Positions 33,040 to 44,708 of a stretch of 64,000 bases of DNA are shown in pieces. The DNA lies in NCBI GenBank assembly GCA_950295325.1, contig OX485803.1:72677554-72741553 (forward strand). Direction: 5' to 3'. The stretch comes from Polytrichum commune. Its lineage: Eukaryota; Streptophyta; Polytrichopsida; Polytrichales; Polytrichaceae. A program made the position numbers and the translations under genes. The notes under the pieces were generated by a model. The model made no database searches. It was given only the letters and a program-made list of their open reading frames with translations, and had not been told where the DNA came from. Positions within the stretch are counted from its first letter, which is position 1, and every line of letters begins with the position of its first letter.

Positions 33040-34440
33040 ATGGAAGCTAGACCTCAACGTGGAGCAACGAATGAGCTTAGGCCACCGAATTTGTATTACG
33101 ACCATGGTAATGCGAGACAAACTTCTCATCCACCGGCGGGATTGCAAACGGCGAATGGTTACATTCCGGTTCAAGGTAGGCAAGGAGGTCTACAAAACTT
33201 CGACAATAGGCGTCAACCTCTTCCCACGGATCCGGGTCTGTCTAATTCTCAAGATGTGAGGTTTATGGATGGTGTAATGGAGTCACCTCATGATGACACT
33301 TTTCCTCCTCACATGGATGGTGGAGAGGGACAAGGTCAATGGCCTCCACACACCAATGCCATCACCTATGAGTTGAAGAGTCTAGGGGATGAAATTACTC
33401 ATGAGGCACCGGCATTAGCGGTTACCACTAGAGCTAGGAGAGGGAAGACACCATTAGAGGTAGAGGAAGAAGGTCAAGAGGAGTATTCTTCGGATGAGGC
33501 TCCTAACCTTTCCGAATTGGATAGAGTAGCTAAAGTAGCTAGAAGGGCCACTAGGGAGTTAGAGGAGAAGAATGTGATTCTCCATGATAGGGAGAGGCCT
33601 AATGTCATCTATGAATTGGACGGTAATGAGATGGGAGAATAGGAAGGACCGGGAATTCCTTTGGATGAGTTTGATGGTGTTGGCAAAGCCAAAATGGAGA
33701 AGTCGAGTGACTACGATTTATGGGCCGATCTTAGCTCACTCAAGGCCGATATTACTCTTGGACAATTGTTGGAGATTTCACCGGTGGCGAGGAAGACTCT
33801 CAAGGAAAGAATGCCGGTGACTAGGAGGACTAGGAAGGTTAAACCTAGGATGTCGGCTATTGTTCAAACGAAAGGAGCAAGACGGGATGTCAAACCAATT
33901 AAGATTGAGGTTAAGGTGGAGGACAAGGTGGTTCCTAATGTGTTAGTGGATGGAGGTAGTGGCTTAAACATCTTACCGGAGCATACCATGAAGAGGTTGG
34001 GTCTTACTCTTACTGGTCCGTCACCTTTCATCATCAATATGGCGAATCAAAGTTCGACCGTGCCTTTGGGAATGATTAAGGATTGTAGGATTAGTACCGG
34101 AGGGGAAAAGTATGTGGTCATTTTTCATGTCATCAAGATGCATTCTAATAAGGATACATTTCTCATCTTGTTAGGAAGGCCTTGGTTGAGAATGGCGGAT
34201 GCCATGGTAGATTGGAGAGGAGCCAAACCATCCATTACTTATGGTCCGGAGGACAATAGGGTCAAAGTCCCTATAGGGTCGTTAGGTGGTTGGATTAGAC
34301 AAGAGATTGTTTTATCTTCCGATGATGAACGTGATGCCAAGGAGGATGGCAAGCATGATGAGACATTGGTAGGAGTAGTTCATTCGGGTAGTCTAGGTCC
34401 TAGTTTTTACAATTATGGGAATGATGGGGAGTATGTCTAA
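33040..34440 (+). pseudogene. Gypsy gag C-terminal region and aspartic protease
   Basis: One frame runs from the ATG at 33040 to 34440, broken only by a TAG at 33640-33642. The first 200 residues are hydrophilic, with Pro/Gln-rich and acidic stretches (EVEEEGQEEYSSDEAPN), and have no recognisable zinc knuckle. After the stop, DLWADLSSLKADITLGQLLE is the conserved segment that precedes protease in plant Tat/Athila-like elements. VLVDGGSGLNILP carries the retropepsin-type active Asp at 33949, and LLGRPWLRMADAMVDW is the C-terminal protease motif. The tail is acidic (SSDDERDAKEDGKHDE). The protease itself is uninterrupted. Full gag is missing at the N-terminus. Confidence 0.85.
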
Positions 34441-34593
34441 TGGTTGAGAGATTATCCGGAGTCGGAATTCGACATCATGACCACGTCCCACCATCCATGC
34501 TTGAGCGATGACATTCTTGAGTCACAAAGTGAAGAATATTCTTTGTTAGAACCATGTGAGGTGCTCACCGAGGAAGAGTAGATTTTAGGGGGA

Positions 34594-35025
34594 TTGACAC
34601 TTTGGGTTGATAGTATGGAAGAGTGTGACGTGAATTTAGTGCATGTGGATGAGACTCAAGATGAGGATGCTATCATAGAAATTGAGAAGTTGGAGGAGCC
34701 TCTCCATTTCAAAACTACGTTAACGGGAATTGTGGTTGGACACGATGTCAAGGATTATCCTCATGTACCAATGGATTGGTATGGACCCGAAAATGAGCAA
34801 GTTTGTGTACCCGCAGGAGATTGGAATTATGTAGATGTTCCGATTCAAATTGGACATTGGAAATTAGACTGGGCATCTCGCGATCCATATCAATGTTGGG
34901 GTGAAATTTGGATACTATGGGTAAAAGACGGAATTAGAGTTCAATTGGGGTACCAACAATGTTATATCGAAACGTCCGAGGAGAAGAGGACGACCAATGT
35001 GTTACTAGTTCCGAAAAAATGTTGC
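34594..35025 (+). CDS. Unknown ORF downstream of protease, truncated by a MITE
   Basis: This acidic, Trp/Tyr-rich stretch (LVHVDETQDEDAIIEIEKLE, MDWYGPENEQVCVPAGDWNY) is open to the hAT MITE target site. Codons after 35033 belong to the MITE. Beyond the MITE (35993 onward) sequence of the host element continues to the region just before the 3' LTR. A distant gag-pol spacer or an element-specific gene is possible; no domain was recognised. Confidence 0.4.
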
Positions 35026-35033
35026 CTAGACAT

Positions 35034-35984
35034 CAGGGTTGTCTATTGTGTCGTGACGGAGGGTAATCCCGACATAATGTCGTGCCGTCACGACACGTAT
35101 CCGTCACGACATTATGACGGATGATGTCTTTATCCTGCCGGACTTGAATTTTATCGAATTTTTTGTGTATTCACATTACCCCATTGCGGACACGTAAGAG
35201 TTACGATGTCCACGTGTGATGACATGTCAGCAAAGTAGAGGTAAAGTGGGGAATAAAATTACTAGCGCCCATCCGCCCTCCCGTCCGCCCCCGTTCCCCG
35301 TACCCTAACCCTGCTCCCTTAGCCCATTAACATGTTCCCTAACCCGTTCCCTACGTTCCCTCCCGTCCGACCCCCCCGTCCGACCTTTTCCCGTCCTCCC
35401 TTTTCCCGTCCGACCCTCCCCCCCGTCCGACCCCCCGTCCTCCCTCCCGTTCCCATCCATCCCGTCCTATCCAAACCTCCTAAACCCGCTCCCATCCCCC
35501 GCTCCCTACGTTCCCACACGCTCCCCGCGTTCCCCCCCGTCCCCCCCCCCCCCATTCCCACTTACCTTCCCGTCCTCCCCCCCGTCCGACCCATCCCCCC
35601 GCCCGACCCTCACCCCCATCCAACCCCATGTTCCCCCGCGTTCCCACACGTCCGCCCGCGCTCCCCACCCGTTCCCCCCGTCCGACCCTCTCCCCTGTCC
35701 AACCTACACCCTCCTTAGTAATATTTTATTACTTTGATTTTAACAAAATGGTAAACACAATGGCAAAATGGTTTACATGCCAAGGGAAATATGCACATCC
35801 ACGTCGGCATTTTTTGCCACATAGGATGCCACCTTGGCAAGAAGGTAAGTATTTTACCCACCCTACTAGGTTGACCCTAGTTTGACCCTACGAGGAGCCT
35901 ATTGTGTCATGACGGAGGGGTCCGACCCGACACGACGCGTCATGACGGCACGACCCCGTCATGACGTCGCGATAGACAACCTTG
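35034..35984 (-). mobile_element. 951-bp deletion derivative of the giant hAT
   Basis: The ends CAGGGTTGTCTAT (35034) and ATAGACAACCTTG (35972-35984, one mismatch) lie within the perfect 8-bp TSD ctagacat (35026-35033 and 35985-35992). The left ~240 bp match the inverted right end of the giant element, and the right ~280 bp match its inverted left end, including the subterminal tcgtgacgg words. The middle (about 35268-35700) is the same kind of GC-rich minisatellite, C-rich on the plus strand. It codes for nothing; ORFs 35319-35718 are repeat artefacts. It inserted in the gag-protease element. Confidence 0.93.
35268..35700. repeat. GC-rich minisatellite of the hAT derivative
   Basis: C-rich units such as cgttccctcccgtccgaccc, related to arrays 1-3 of the giant element, flanked directly by the shared terminal sequences. 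Confidence 0.9.
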
Positions 35985-36658
35985 CTAGACATCGATCTAG
36001 TTTGCAATGGAGTCTCTTAAGGAAGCAAGTTCACACCTTGTCACAAGCCAATCATCAACAAAGGTGCGAGGAGTATCGGGTTTGAAGACAACTTGCCTTC
36101 GAAGCAAGAAATTCGGGATCCATCCCCCGATGGTCGCCAATTATATGAGCCCAAAATGAATGCTCATATTTGTTTTATGGTTATAATTTATTTAGAATTG
36201 CATTTGGAGTGTTATTGAAACAATCAAAAGCATAAAAAAAGTGAGGCTTCGTGTGGATTTATGTTTTGGCCTTAAGCCATTTTGTGTGGGGAATTAGAAG
36301 CTTAGTAACATTAGGGAATGTTTTGATTAGAGGAGTAGTGCTTGACGAGGCAAGGGGAAGTGCCTTTGATTTAATTGTTTGAATTAGAACGTGTTCTTGT
36401 TGGTTTAGGGGTTGAAGGGTTAGCGGAGAGGATGAGGTCCTACTAAGGGGGAGAAGGTTAAGGGGTTGTGATTGGATGCCCTATCTCTCCTCTTCCTCCC
36501 TTATCCTCTCTTCTCCTTAAGTTCCCTCTCCTTACCTTTTCTTTTCTCTTCTCCAAAAACGCTCTCTCTCTCTCTCTCTCTCATTCTCTCTCTCTCCCTC
36601 TTAGAGGTGTGTGTGTGAGTGTGTGTGTGTGGTAGAAAATAATTTTGATTAGGGAGTA

Positions 36659-38185
36659 TGTGAGGCCAAATCCACCACCCTTAAGCGTCCTAGTCCGGGT
36701 GATGACTTTGAGAATCACATTTATCTATTACAACATTGAACCATGTGCAAGGTAATTTTCATGTCCAAATGAACATGTATTGTCTCACTCATTGTACTTT
36801 ATTAATGTTGGCCTCTTGGCTTGTGCTAGAGTTGGCTTTCTCAAGAGTCCAACCCGCGGCTTTAGCCGCACATGCCCTTACGGACATCCCCCTCACTCTT
36901 TTGATCTTCACCCCGTCTCTCTTGTCATTGCAAGAGTCCTTCACATTCTCCATTAATAATGCAAGTGAGTTATTTTGAACGATAGGTGCAAGTGTTGAAA
37001 AACACTTTACTCTATAGTCAATGTTACATTAGATCACATGAGACTTCCAAACCCTTGCCTACCTTATTAAGCTTAACACTTGTCTAAGAATTATTTTAGT
37101 CTACGATTGGTCCTCCACCCTATTGGGTGGTTTAGTGGTTCCCTCTACACAACTTTAACATTAACTTGCTAAACATGCCAACCATCTAATTAGCAGCTAA
37201 TCACCCAGTCGCAGCTGGGTTCCAGCAACTAAGCTCACCCAGTCGCAGCTAGTCCAGGAGCTAATCTCCCAGTCGCAGCTAGTCCAGCAGCTAATCACCT
37301 CGTCGCAGCTAGTCCAGCAGCTAATCTCCCAGTCGCAGCTGGGTTCCAGCAACTAAGCTCCCAGTCACAGCTGGGTTCCAACAACTAAGCTCCCAGTCGC
37401 AGCTGGGTTCCAGCAACTAAGCTCACCCAGTCCTAGTAATTGTATAGTAAATCCAGCTATTAGCTACCCTTAATACAACCCCTCTAATTCACTAATCAAA
37501 GATTTCTTTTTTTCTTTAAATCTTTTTTCTTTTTTTCTTTTTTTCTTTTCCTTTCTTTACTCCTAATTCATGAGCTAATCTAACACACTACTTTAACTAA
37601 CTACCACCTAATCACTACATGCAAACTTAAACTCTAGAGCTCCCTCCCTTGGGAGGCCTTGAGAGAGAGAGCTTGACTAATTAACTTCACTAAAAACTAA
37701 TGTCCCACACACGTGGCTCAAGCTCTTTAGAGCTTGCTCCCTTGAGAGCGCTTGATGGAGAGAGAGGCAAATGAGAGAAAAAACACCTTAAGTAGCAAAG
37801 AGGGAGAGAGGGAGAGAGAGGTGAGGATAGGGTGAGAGGATTAGCACCTCCAATCACAATCCTTTAACCTTCTCCTCCAAAGTAGGGACTAATCCCCATC
37901 CACCAAGCTTCCTTCTTCCTAAACTACCAAGGTGGATCCAAAAGTGGGCATTTAACCCGCGGAGCTCACCTTGCTTCACCTTACCCCCTACTCACATAAT
38001 CAAGGCATCCTCTTATTGAAATCAAACCTTGAAATAACTACACAACACATTCTAATGCCTAAACTTAAATCCACACCACACTTCACTCTTTTTATGTTTT
38101 GTGAATAATCATAACACATCAAAGTCAAACTAAAATTGGTTTCGAAGAGTTAATCACCACATGTGGGTACCATTTTGGGCTCACA
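36659..38185 (-). mobile_element. Solo LTR, minus orientation
   Basis: A 1,527-bp copy starting TGTGAGGCCAAATCCACC and ending TTTTGGGCTCACA, with the perfect TSD gagta (36654-36658 and 38186-38190). The hairpin is at 36991-37006 (AGTGTT, GAAA, AACACT). A TATA-like box (cactctttttatgtttt on the plus strand) lies near 38086. Short ORFs such as 36736-36978 are not accepted as genes. Confidence 0.95.
37195..37435. repeat. Tandem repeat inside LTR, 30-32 bp (AGTCGCAGCT unit)
   Basis: About eight units of agtcgcagctagtccagcag followed by ctaatc(t/a)cc, with variants containing gcagctgggttccagcaact. Confidence 0.9.
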
Positions 38186-38294
38186 GAGTAACTTAGAAAT
38201 ATAGTTGATTAAGGTGGGACTTACTTAATAGTTTATTAGGATTAGTAAGGCTTGGTTAGATTAATTAGCTAGGGGGGGATTGTTAGAGATTTAA

Positions 38295-38560
38295 TAGTAA
38301 AGTTGAGAGCTGGATATCAGGCTGCTGCCACCGCAGCTGAGAGCTGGGTATTATGTTGCTGCCACCGCAGCTGAGAGTTGGGTATCAGGTTGCTGCCACC
38401 GCAGCTGAGAGCTGGGTATTAAGTTGCTGCCACCGCAGCTGAGAGCTGGATATCAGGCTGCTGCCACCGCAGCTGAGAGCTGGGTATTAAGTTGTTGCCA
38501 CCGCAGCTGAGAGCTGGGTATTAAGCTGCTGCCACCACAATGCCGAGAGCTAGAGTATTA
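38295..38560. repeat. Tandem repeat inside LTR, 34 bp (GCAGCTGAGAGCTGGG unit)
   Basis: About eight units; gccacc recurs at 38361 and 38395, giving a 34-bp period. Units alternate between gtattaagttgctg and gtatcaggctgctg forms. Confidence 0.92.
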
Positions 38561-39605
38561 AGCGGCTGCTACCTAAGGTTAAAGGAGCCGAGGTTATAGT
38601 GGGGTTACATATTTTAGACTAGGGGGGTAGTTAAGCAATGGTTTAAGGGGGTGAGATAGCAATAGAATAGGGAAGAGTGTTCTTTAACACTTGTGTCCTT
38701 ATTATGGAAGAAATTGAAGTGCTAAGCTTGATGTGAAGTACCAGGGTGGGTTGTGTGGTTCCACACACAGAGAACGGCCTTGGGTTGACAATGGGGGATT
38801 AATACATTAGAAACTTAATTGCCACATGGAGTCTACAAGCCATAACCTCACGGAGGCTAAGATCACTAATGAGAGAGCCTTGGCCAAAGCTAAGGTTTCA
38901 AGAAGAATATCCTTAAGGGCGTGTGTAGCCAAGGCCGAGGGTTGGACCCTTGAGAAGGCCAACGCTCCACCCATTCATGAGGCTAGCATTAATAAAATGA
39001 CATGACTTTAAGTAAGGTGGGTGCCCAATGAGATGGAAGTTACATTTCACGCTACCACAAGTCCTATGGAGTGCATGTGATTCTCAAAACTATCACCCGG
39101 ACTAGGACGCTTAAGGGTGGGTGGTTTGGCCTCACATCAGCTCCAGGACCTCCGAACCAGAAAAGAAGAAGAAGAAAAACCCGTTAGCGGCTGCCGCCTC
39201 TACCTCCTCGCAGGTGATCCATTCCGAGGATTCAGCATTCTCTTCGCCCTGCATAGATGCCACTTGCCTACTCCGCACAATGCTACAACCTAATTCAAAC
39301 AGCCCTCAATCCCAAAGTAGGCAGCCTTCATGCCCAATTCAGACACTTGAACCAACCTTAAGCCCTAAGCTCTCATCCACTTACCTAATAACAAAAGTAC
39401 GAACTACAATTACTTTAACTAAATCTAATTAACACTAAACCTCCCTCAACACACAAATGACGTAAATCACTTGTTAACACAAAAACACACTAAACCCAAG
39501 GGTTACATTCTTTTTAGTTTTGAAATAACAATCACAATAAAAAAGGACCAACTCCTAATAACTTTTGATGTTAACCACACATGTGGGCACCATTTTGGGC
39601 TCACA

Positions 39606-40535
39606 GAGCTACACAGAGAAGGGGTTGCGGCAAGTGAAGGAAGGATGCGTGTAGCCAGAGAGCTGCGGCGAGTGAAATGATTTTGTGTGTGCTCCCAGGA
39701 GCAGAGTTGAGCTGGTGATGGGCGACCAGCAAGAGTTGGGTGTGTGTAAGTAGGGCGCATAATCAAATTACAGATTTTGAGCTAGAGGGAGGGGAGAAAT
39801 GGGAAGACATGAGACGGGGGGAAATGCCACATTGAGTGGCTAGGAATACCTGATGATGCTGGTCGCCTAAATGCCACATTGCTGTGCAGAGAGGTTTTCA
39901 AGGCAGCGGAAGATTGAGTGACTGGGGGATGATCTAGCAGGAGGAAATTCATGCCACACCTAATTTTGACGCGTTTGTTGAGGGGAAATCTGAATTCACT
40001 ATCCCAATGCAGCAACCAGGAGAGAATTCGAGCGGCCAAGGGGGTGAGATCAAGACGAGAGGAATCCATAAATTTGCGCAATCAGGGTAGTCGGAGGGTG
40101 GAAATGCCAACCCTACACTCACGACCTGATCTGGGTTCAAATCTTGCTGTTCGGCGACTGTGGGAAGTACTGGCGTATACCAGCCATTGGCAGAAGAAGG
40201 CCTGGGCTGGCTTGCGAGCTAAGGGACTTACCCTCCTAACTGGTGCCCACCTTGACGGGCATTGACGGGTGGCCATCCCGTGGAACAGCGTAGATCGGTG
40301 GTTTCCAAGGCTTGACTGAACCTTGAAGGCCGGGGTCTTAAGAGCAAGGAGGGTACTACACATGTGTTGGGGGACTCAAACAGAAAACTAGGGTAGACTA
40401 AGTAGGAGTTTGGGGAGAATTAGGTAGTTAATTCGTAAAGGAAGGGTGGGTCTTAGCCATGGTACTTAACACTTATGGGTTGATTATGTTCTTGGGTTAA
40501 GCTCGATGTGTGAGCCACCTTGTAGTTTAGGGGGG
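39606..40535 (+). other. Middle of the LTR 32024-43104, no gene accepted
   Basis: Overlapping short ORFs on both strands (39503-40363) carry no motif. The block is bounded by the TSD gagct on the left and ggggg on the right. Confidence 0.6.
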
Positions 40536-42909
40536 TGTGAGGCCAAACCACCCACCCTTAAGCGTCCTAGTCCGGGTGAGGGAATGGGTATCACACTCAT
40601 GTTCACATAACTTCCTCTTGCCAACTTCATAAAACTCCATTTGAGCTTCCATCAATTCTTGCACACCAGTTTATTCCATAATACGAGTACAAGCATTAAA
40701 AAATGCTATTCTCCAATAGTTCACTTCCTCCTACACTAATTCACAACCACACCCACATCCCTACTAAGAGCTTATTCCTTTGTGCCACCTTCTTGCTAAT
40801 TGGGATCTCTCCCCCTTAATGCAATAGGAGTTAAGCCCCCATTCACTCCTACCCTAAGCCTCCAAGTTTAGCCAGCTGCTAATTAGTCACGGGGGGATCA
40901 CACCCCCTTACATTTCATAACCACGTGCGATAAAAGTTTGCTACCCTATATTACATGCCATAGATAATTTTTAAAATTATGATATTTTTTTCTACATACA
41001 CATAACCATTGATAATATCTTTTGTATATTTTTTTGAAATTTTTAGTCATCTTCATTTTTTGTAGTAATTTGTTTAGTTCAATGTTGCGTCATTCTAGTT
41101 AGAAACGGTATGTTTTATAATAAAAAAAAATCATCAAATTTGGTTACCAATTTTTACTATGTAATAGATACTATGTATATCTACTCATGAAAAAAAAATC
41201 ATAAACTTTTGAACCATTTTGGTGATGCTTTATGTAAAAAGTAGATTTTGTTTTATCGCACGTGGTGTTCAACTTGACAATGAAGTGCACCCCCCGTGTA
41301 ATGAGTAGCCTTCTCTAAGTACCCAGCTGCTAATTCCAGTCTTCTCTAAGTGCCCAGCTGCTAATTCCAGCCTTCTCTAGTAACCAGCTACTAATTCCAG
41401 CCGCTTCTAAATACCCAGCTGCTAATTCCAGCCTTCTCTAGTAACCAACTACTAATTAGTAGCCTTCCCCAAGTAACTTGCTGATAATTCCAGCCTTCTC
41501 TAGTAACCCACTAACTAATTAGTAGCCTTCTCCTAGTAACCAGCTACTAATTCCAGCCTTCTCTAGTAACCAGCTACTAATTAGTAGCCTTCTCCAAGTA
41601 ACCAGCAACTAATTCCAGCCACCTCCAAGTAACCAGCTGATAATTCCCAGCCTTCTCTAGTAACCCACTACTAATTAGTAGCCTTCCCCAAGTACCCAGC
41701 TGATAATTCCAGCCTTCTCTAGTAACCCACTAACTAATTAGTAGCCTTCTCCTAGTAACCAACTACTAATTCCAGCCTTCTCTAGTAACCAGCTACTAAT
41801 TAGTAACCTTCTCCAAGTAACCAGCAACTAATTCCAGCCGCCTCCAAGTAACCAGTTGATAATTCCCAGCCTTCTCTAGTAACCCACTACTAATTAGTAG
41901 CCTTCCCCAAGTACCCAACTGCTAATTCCAGCCTTCTCTAGTAACCAGCTACTATTTAGTAGCCTTCTCCAAGTAACCAGCTGATAATTCCAGCCTTCTC
42001 TAGTAACCCACTAACTAATTAGTAGCCTTCTCCAAGTAACCGGCTGATAATTCCAGCCGCCTGTAAGTACCCAGCTGCTAATTCCAGCCTTCTTTAGTAA
42101 CCCACTAACTAATTAATAGCCTTCTCCAAGTAACCAGCTGATAATTCCAGCCGCCTCTAAGTACCCAACTGCTAATTCTAGCCTTCTCTAGTAACCCACT
42201 AACTAATTAGTAGCCTTCTCCAAGTAACCAGCTGATAATTCCCAGCCTTCTCTAAGTGACCAGCAACTAATTCCAGTCGCCTCCAAGTAACCAGCTGATA
42301 ATTCCCAGCCTTCTCTAAGTAACCAGCAACTAATTCCAACTATAAAAGTAACAAACTACCTAATAAGGTCACCCCCTTAACTAACTCTATCATCTAATCA
42401 TACTAACTTTTAACTAATCCCCTTATCTAATTCTAATAATTCCACTAAATCCCCTACTAATTCACTACTTAATTCCACTATTCTTCTAGTTCTAAGAGCT
42501 CCAAATCCGAGAGAGGAGAGAGAGAAAGGAGAGGGAGACAATGAAGAGAGAAGAGGAGGAGGAGGGGAGGGCACCCAAGGCCACAAGCCCCTTCACAATC
42601 CCCTACTTAGTAGGACCTTATCCTATCCATTAAACCTTCACCCTCTAAACCAACAAATGCATGTTCCAATTCAAACATTTAAATCAAAGGACCTTACCCT
42701 TGCTTCCTCAAATGCTACTCACTTAATCACAACACTCCCTAATATCACTAAGCTTCTAATTCACCACACAAAATGGCTTAAGGCCTAAACATAAATCCAC
42801 ATCAAGCCTCACTCTTTTTATACTTTTGATTGTTTTAATAACACTCCAATTGCAACTCTAATTAAATTCTAAACATAAAACAAATATGAGCACTCATTTT
42901 GGGCTCATA
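40536..42909 (-). mobile_element. Solo LTR, minus orientation, with large tandem array
   Basis: A 2,374-bp copy starting TGTGAGGCCAAACCACCC and ending TTTTGGGCTCATA, with the perfect TSD ggggg (40531-40535 and 42910-42914). The hairpin is at 40692-40707 (AGCATT, AAAA, AATGCT). A TATA-like box (minus strand gtataaaaagagtgagg) lies near 42808. An AT-rich stretch at 40930-41280 inside it is flanked by ccccccgtg and cacgtggt words and may be a further small insertion. Confidence 0.94.
41320..42345. repeat. Tandem repeat inside LTR, ~30-34 bp, about 30 copies
   Basis: Units such as agccttctctagtaaccagctactaattcc alternate with ccgcctccaagtaaccagctgataattcc. Higher-order repetition of four to six units is visible (for example 41460-41640 and 41675-41850). 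Confidence 0.93.
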
Positions 42910-43104
42910 GGGGGAGTGGCATTTAGGGTAGGAAAAACATTTGTTAATGCTTGTATTTGGTGATTATGTAATGAAAATTATGAGTTGTGTGACCCCAAAG
43001 CAATTACACACCTATCAGAGGGTCAAGGAATAATGAATAGTGAATGTTGGTCATGAGCTTCCACCCGGACTACGACGCACAAGGGTGGGGGTTTAGGGCT
43101 GACA

Positions 43105-43966
43105 CTTTGAGAAGTGGGGAATCGATTATATTGGCGAGGTTCACCCCCACTCTTCAAAAGGTATGGGTTACATTATAGTCGCAACCGAATACCTCACTAA
43201 GTGGGCGGAGGCTAAAGCTGTGAAGACAAACACCGCCGCCAATGCCGCCACTTTTATATATGAGAACATCGTCTCGAGGTTCGATTGTCCCAAGATTCTG
43301 ATTAGCGATAGGGGCACCCATTTCTTGAATGAGATGTTTGAAGAGCTGACAGCTAGGTTTAAGATAGACCATAGGAAGACTACTCTTTATCATCCGCAGA
43401 CTAATGGTCAAACGGAGCGTGTTAACGGGACCTTAGTGAGCATCCTTTGTAAAACAGTGTTGGATTCGAAGAGGGATTGGGACGTCAAGTTAACAGCGGC
43501 ATTATGGGCTTATCGCACAACCTTCAAGGTGACCACACAAGCGACTCCATTCTCTTTAGTGTATGGGTTGGAGGCCACACTACCCATTGAGTTCGAGGTA
43601 GAGTCTCTACGAGTTGCGGTGCAATCGCGTCTCACGGATAGCCAATCGTTGAGGAATAGGCTAACCACTTTGGAGGAGCTTGACGAAAGAAGGAGGAGAG
43701 CAACTCAACACATCGAGGCAATGCAAAGGCGACGAAAGATTACCTTCGACAAACGACACAATAAGAGGGCACTGAGGCCAGGTATGATGGTGATGATTCA
43801 GGATGCTAAGAAGCTTGACTTCCCGGGTAAGTTCGATGCAGTTTGGTTGGGGCCTTATCTTGTTCGCGAAGCATTTCCAAACAACTCGTTGCAATTGGAG
43901 ACATTGAACGGTGAGACCTTCCCGACTCGTACGGCGGGGAGTAGGTGGAGAGAGTACAGGGCTTGA
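43105..43966 (+). pseudogene. Gypsy integrase core and C-terminal domain (3' part of split pol)
   Basis: Continuation of the pol interrupted at 32023; the frame joins exactly across one copy of ctttg. The catalytic D,D,E residues are present in WGIDYIGEV, LISDRGTHF and HPQTNGQTERVNG. The C-terminal domain has the GPY/F-type motif VWLGPYLVREAF and ends GSRWREYRA with a TGA at 43964-43966. There is no chromodomain, so the element is of the non-chromovirus (Tat/Athila-like) group. This 3' part has no stop. It cannot be expressed as one protein because of the insertion and upstream lesions. Confidence 0.95.
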
Positions 43967-44004
43967 GGTGGCCACTTGCCTGTGGAGCAAGAAATTTTGA
44001 AGCC

Positions 44005-44026
44005 ATCCACCGATGGTCGCCAATTA
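44005..44026 (+). promoter_or_regulatory. Conserved sequence before the 3' LTR
   Basis: The words caccgatggtcgccaattat precede the LTR here and, nearly identical, at 36124-36143. Their position next to the LTR is that of the polypurine tract region, but they are not purine-rich, so the priming site itself is uncertain. Confidence 0.5.
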
Positions 44027-44708
44027 TGTGAGCCTGAAATTAAGGCCCACATGTGGTTTTAAGCTGGGGAGCTTTTAAAACTTTGGTTCGGAATTCCTTT
44101 TAATTATTCAAAACATAAAAAGAGTGCTACATTGAATTTTTTATTTATATTAAGTCGTAGGCTAAATTGCTAGTAGCTAGGCGCTAAAGCGTGAAGTGAA
44201 ACTTTAGGAACTAGTTAGTCGGTTAATGGGAGTTGGAACCTATGTCTTGTGAAAGGGTTGATTGCGTTAGTATGGGCATCAAAGGTGTTTGTTTTGGGGG
44301 AGGGGTCTGTTGGATGGATAACTCTTGGGATCGGAGGCCAGAAAGGGCAGGTAGTGCTTCAGGTTCTTGCTCTCTCTCTCTGAAGGGGACACAGTGCAAG
44401 AAGGGGCCCGGAGGCCGGTTGCGGCACCGCTGCTGGTCGAGGATCTCTGCTGAAAGGATTACGTCGACTACGGGTTCGCCATGGGCGAGTGAGCCTGGAA
44501 CTGAAGGGCAGTAGCAATGTAGAAGTCGGCATTTTTGTGGTGATATGGGATTGGAGGCAGAGGCATTGGATTCGAACGGAGGAAGGGCTGTCAAGAGCCG
44601 GAATCGGGAGAGGATCTCAGCTTGGTGGTTGATGTGTCGCTATCGGAGCACAAGGGCAGCGAGGACAGATCTGAACTAGAGAGAGGGCTGCCAGTTGGCT
44701 GGAGCCTG

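Larger units (their letters stand above)
33040..39136 (+). mobile_element. Non-autonomous gypsy element (gag-protease only)
   Basis: It contains a gag-protease frame, a short unknown ORF, then the same sequence before the LTR as the old gypsy element (gatggtcgccaattat, about 36129-36144) and a 3' LTR (36144-39136). Reverse transcriptase, RNase H and integrase are lacking. The right flank after 39136 is tcagc. No 5' LTR or left TSD was found, so the left side is deleted and the left coordinate is approximate. A hAT MITE (35034-35984) and a solo LTR (36659-38185) are nested inside. Confidence 0.7.
36144..39136 (+). repeat. 3' LTR of the gag-protease element (interrupted)
   Basis: Starts TATGAGCCCAAAATGAATGC after the conserved gatggtcgccaattat and ends GTGGTTTGGCCTCACA. 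Net length is about 1.46 kb after removing 36659-38185 and one TSD. The TATA-like box (agcataaaaaaagtgagg) is near 36226, and the hairpin is at 38676-38691 (AGTGTT, CTTT, AACACT). It contains a CT-rich tract (36480-36605) and the 34-bp tandem repeat at 38295-38560. Confidence 0.88.
32464..39605 (-). mobile_element. Solo LTR, minus orientation (interrupted)
   Basis: Starts TGTGAGGCCAAACCACCC and ends TTTTGGGCTCACA, with the perfect TSD gagct (32459-32463 and 39606-39610). The hairpin is at 32621-32636 (AGCGTT, GAGA, AACGCT). It is interrupted by a gag-protease element whose right end is at 39136; the left junction, somewhere around 32850-33040, was not resolved. Confidence 0.85.
32024..43104 (+). 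mobile_element. Solo LTR, plus orientation, splitting the integrase
   Basis: Starts TGTGAGCCCAATTTGGTGCC and ends GTTTAGGGCTGACA, with the perfect TSD ctttg (32019-32023 and 43105-43109). Joining the flanks across one TSD restores an open integrase frame, which independently confirms the borders. Net length is about 1.56 kb after removal of the insertions 32464-39605 and 40536-42909. The TATA-like box (aaaacataaaaagagtg) is near 32110; the hairpin near 42936 is degenerate. Confidence 0.95.

Noticed and set aside
35319-35718. Pro-rich and Gly-rich ORFs in the short hAT derivative
   Set aside because: They are the translated minisatellite.
41320-42345. CRISPR-like regular array
   Set aside because: Units are contiguous and diverged with no unique spacers, and the array lies in an LTR of a plant-like genome.
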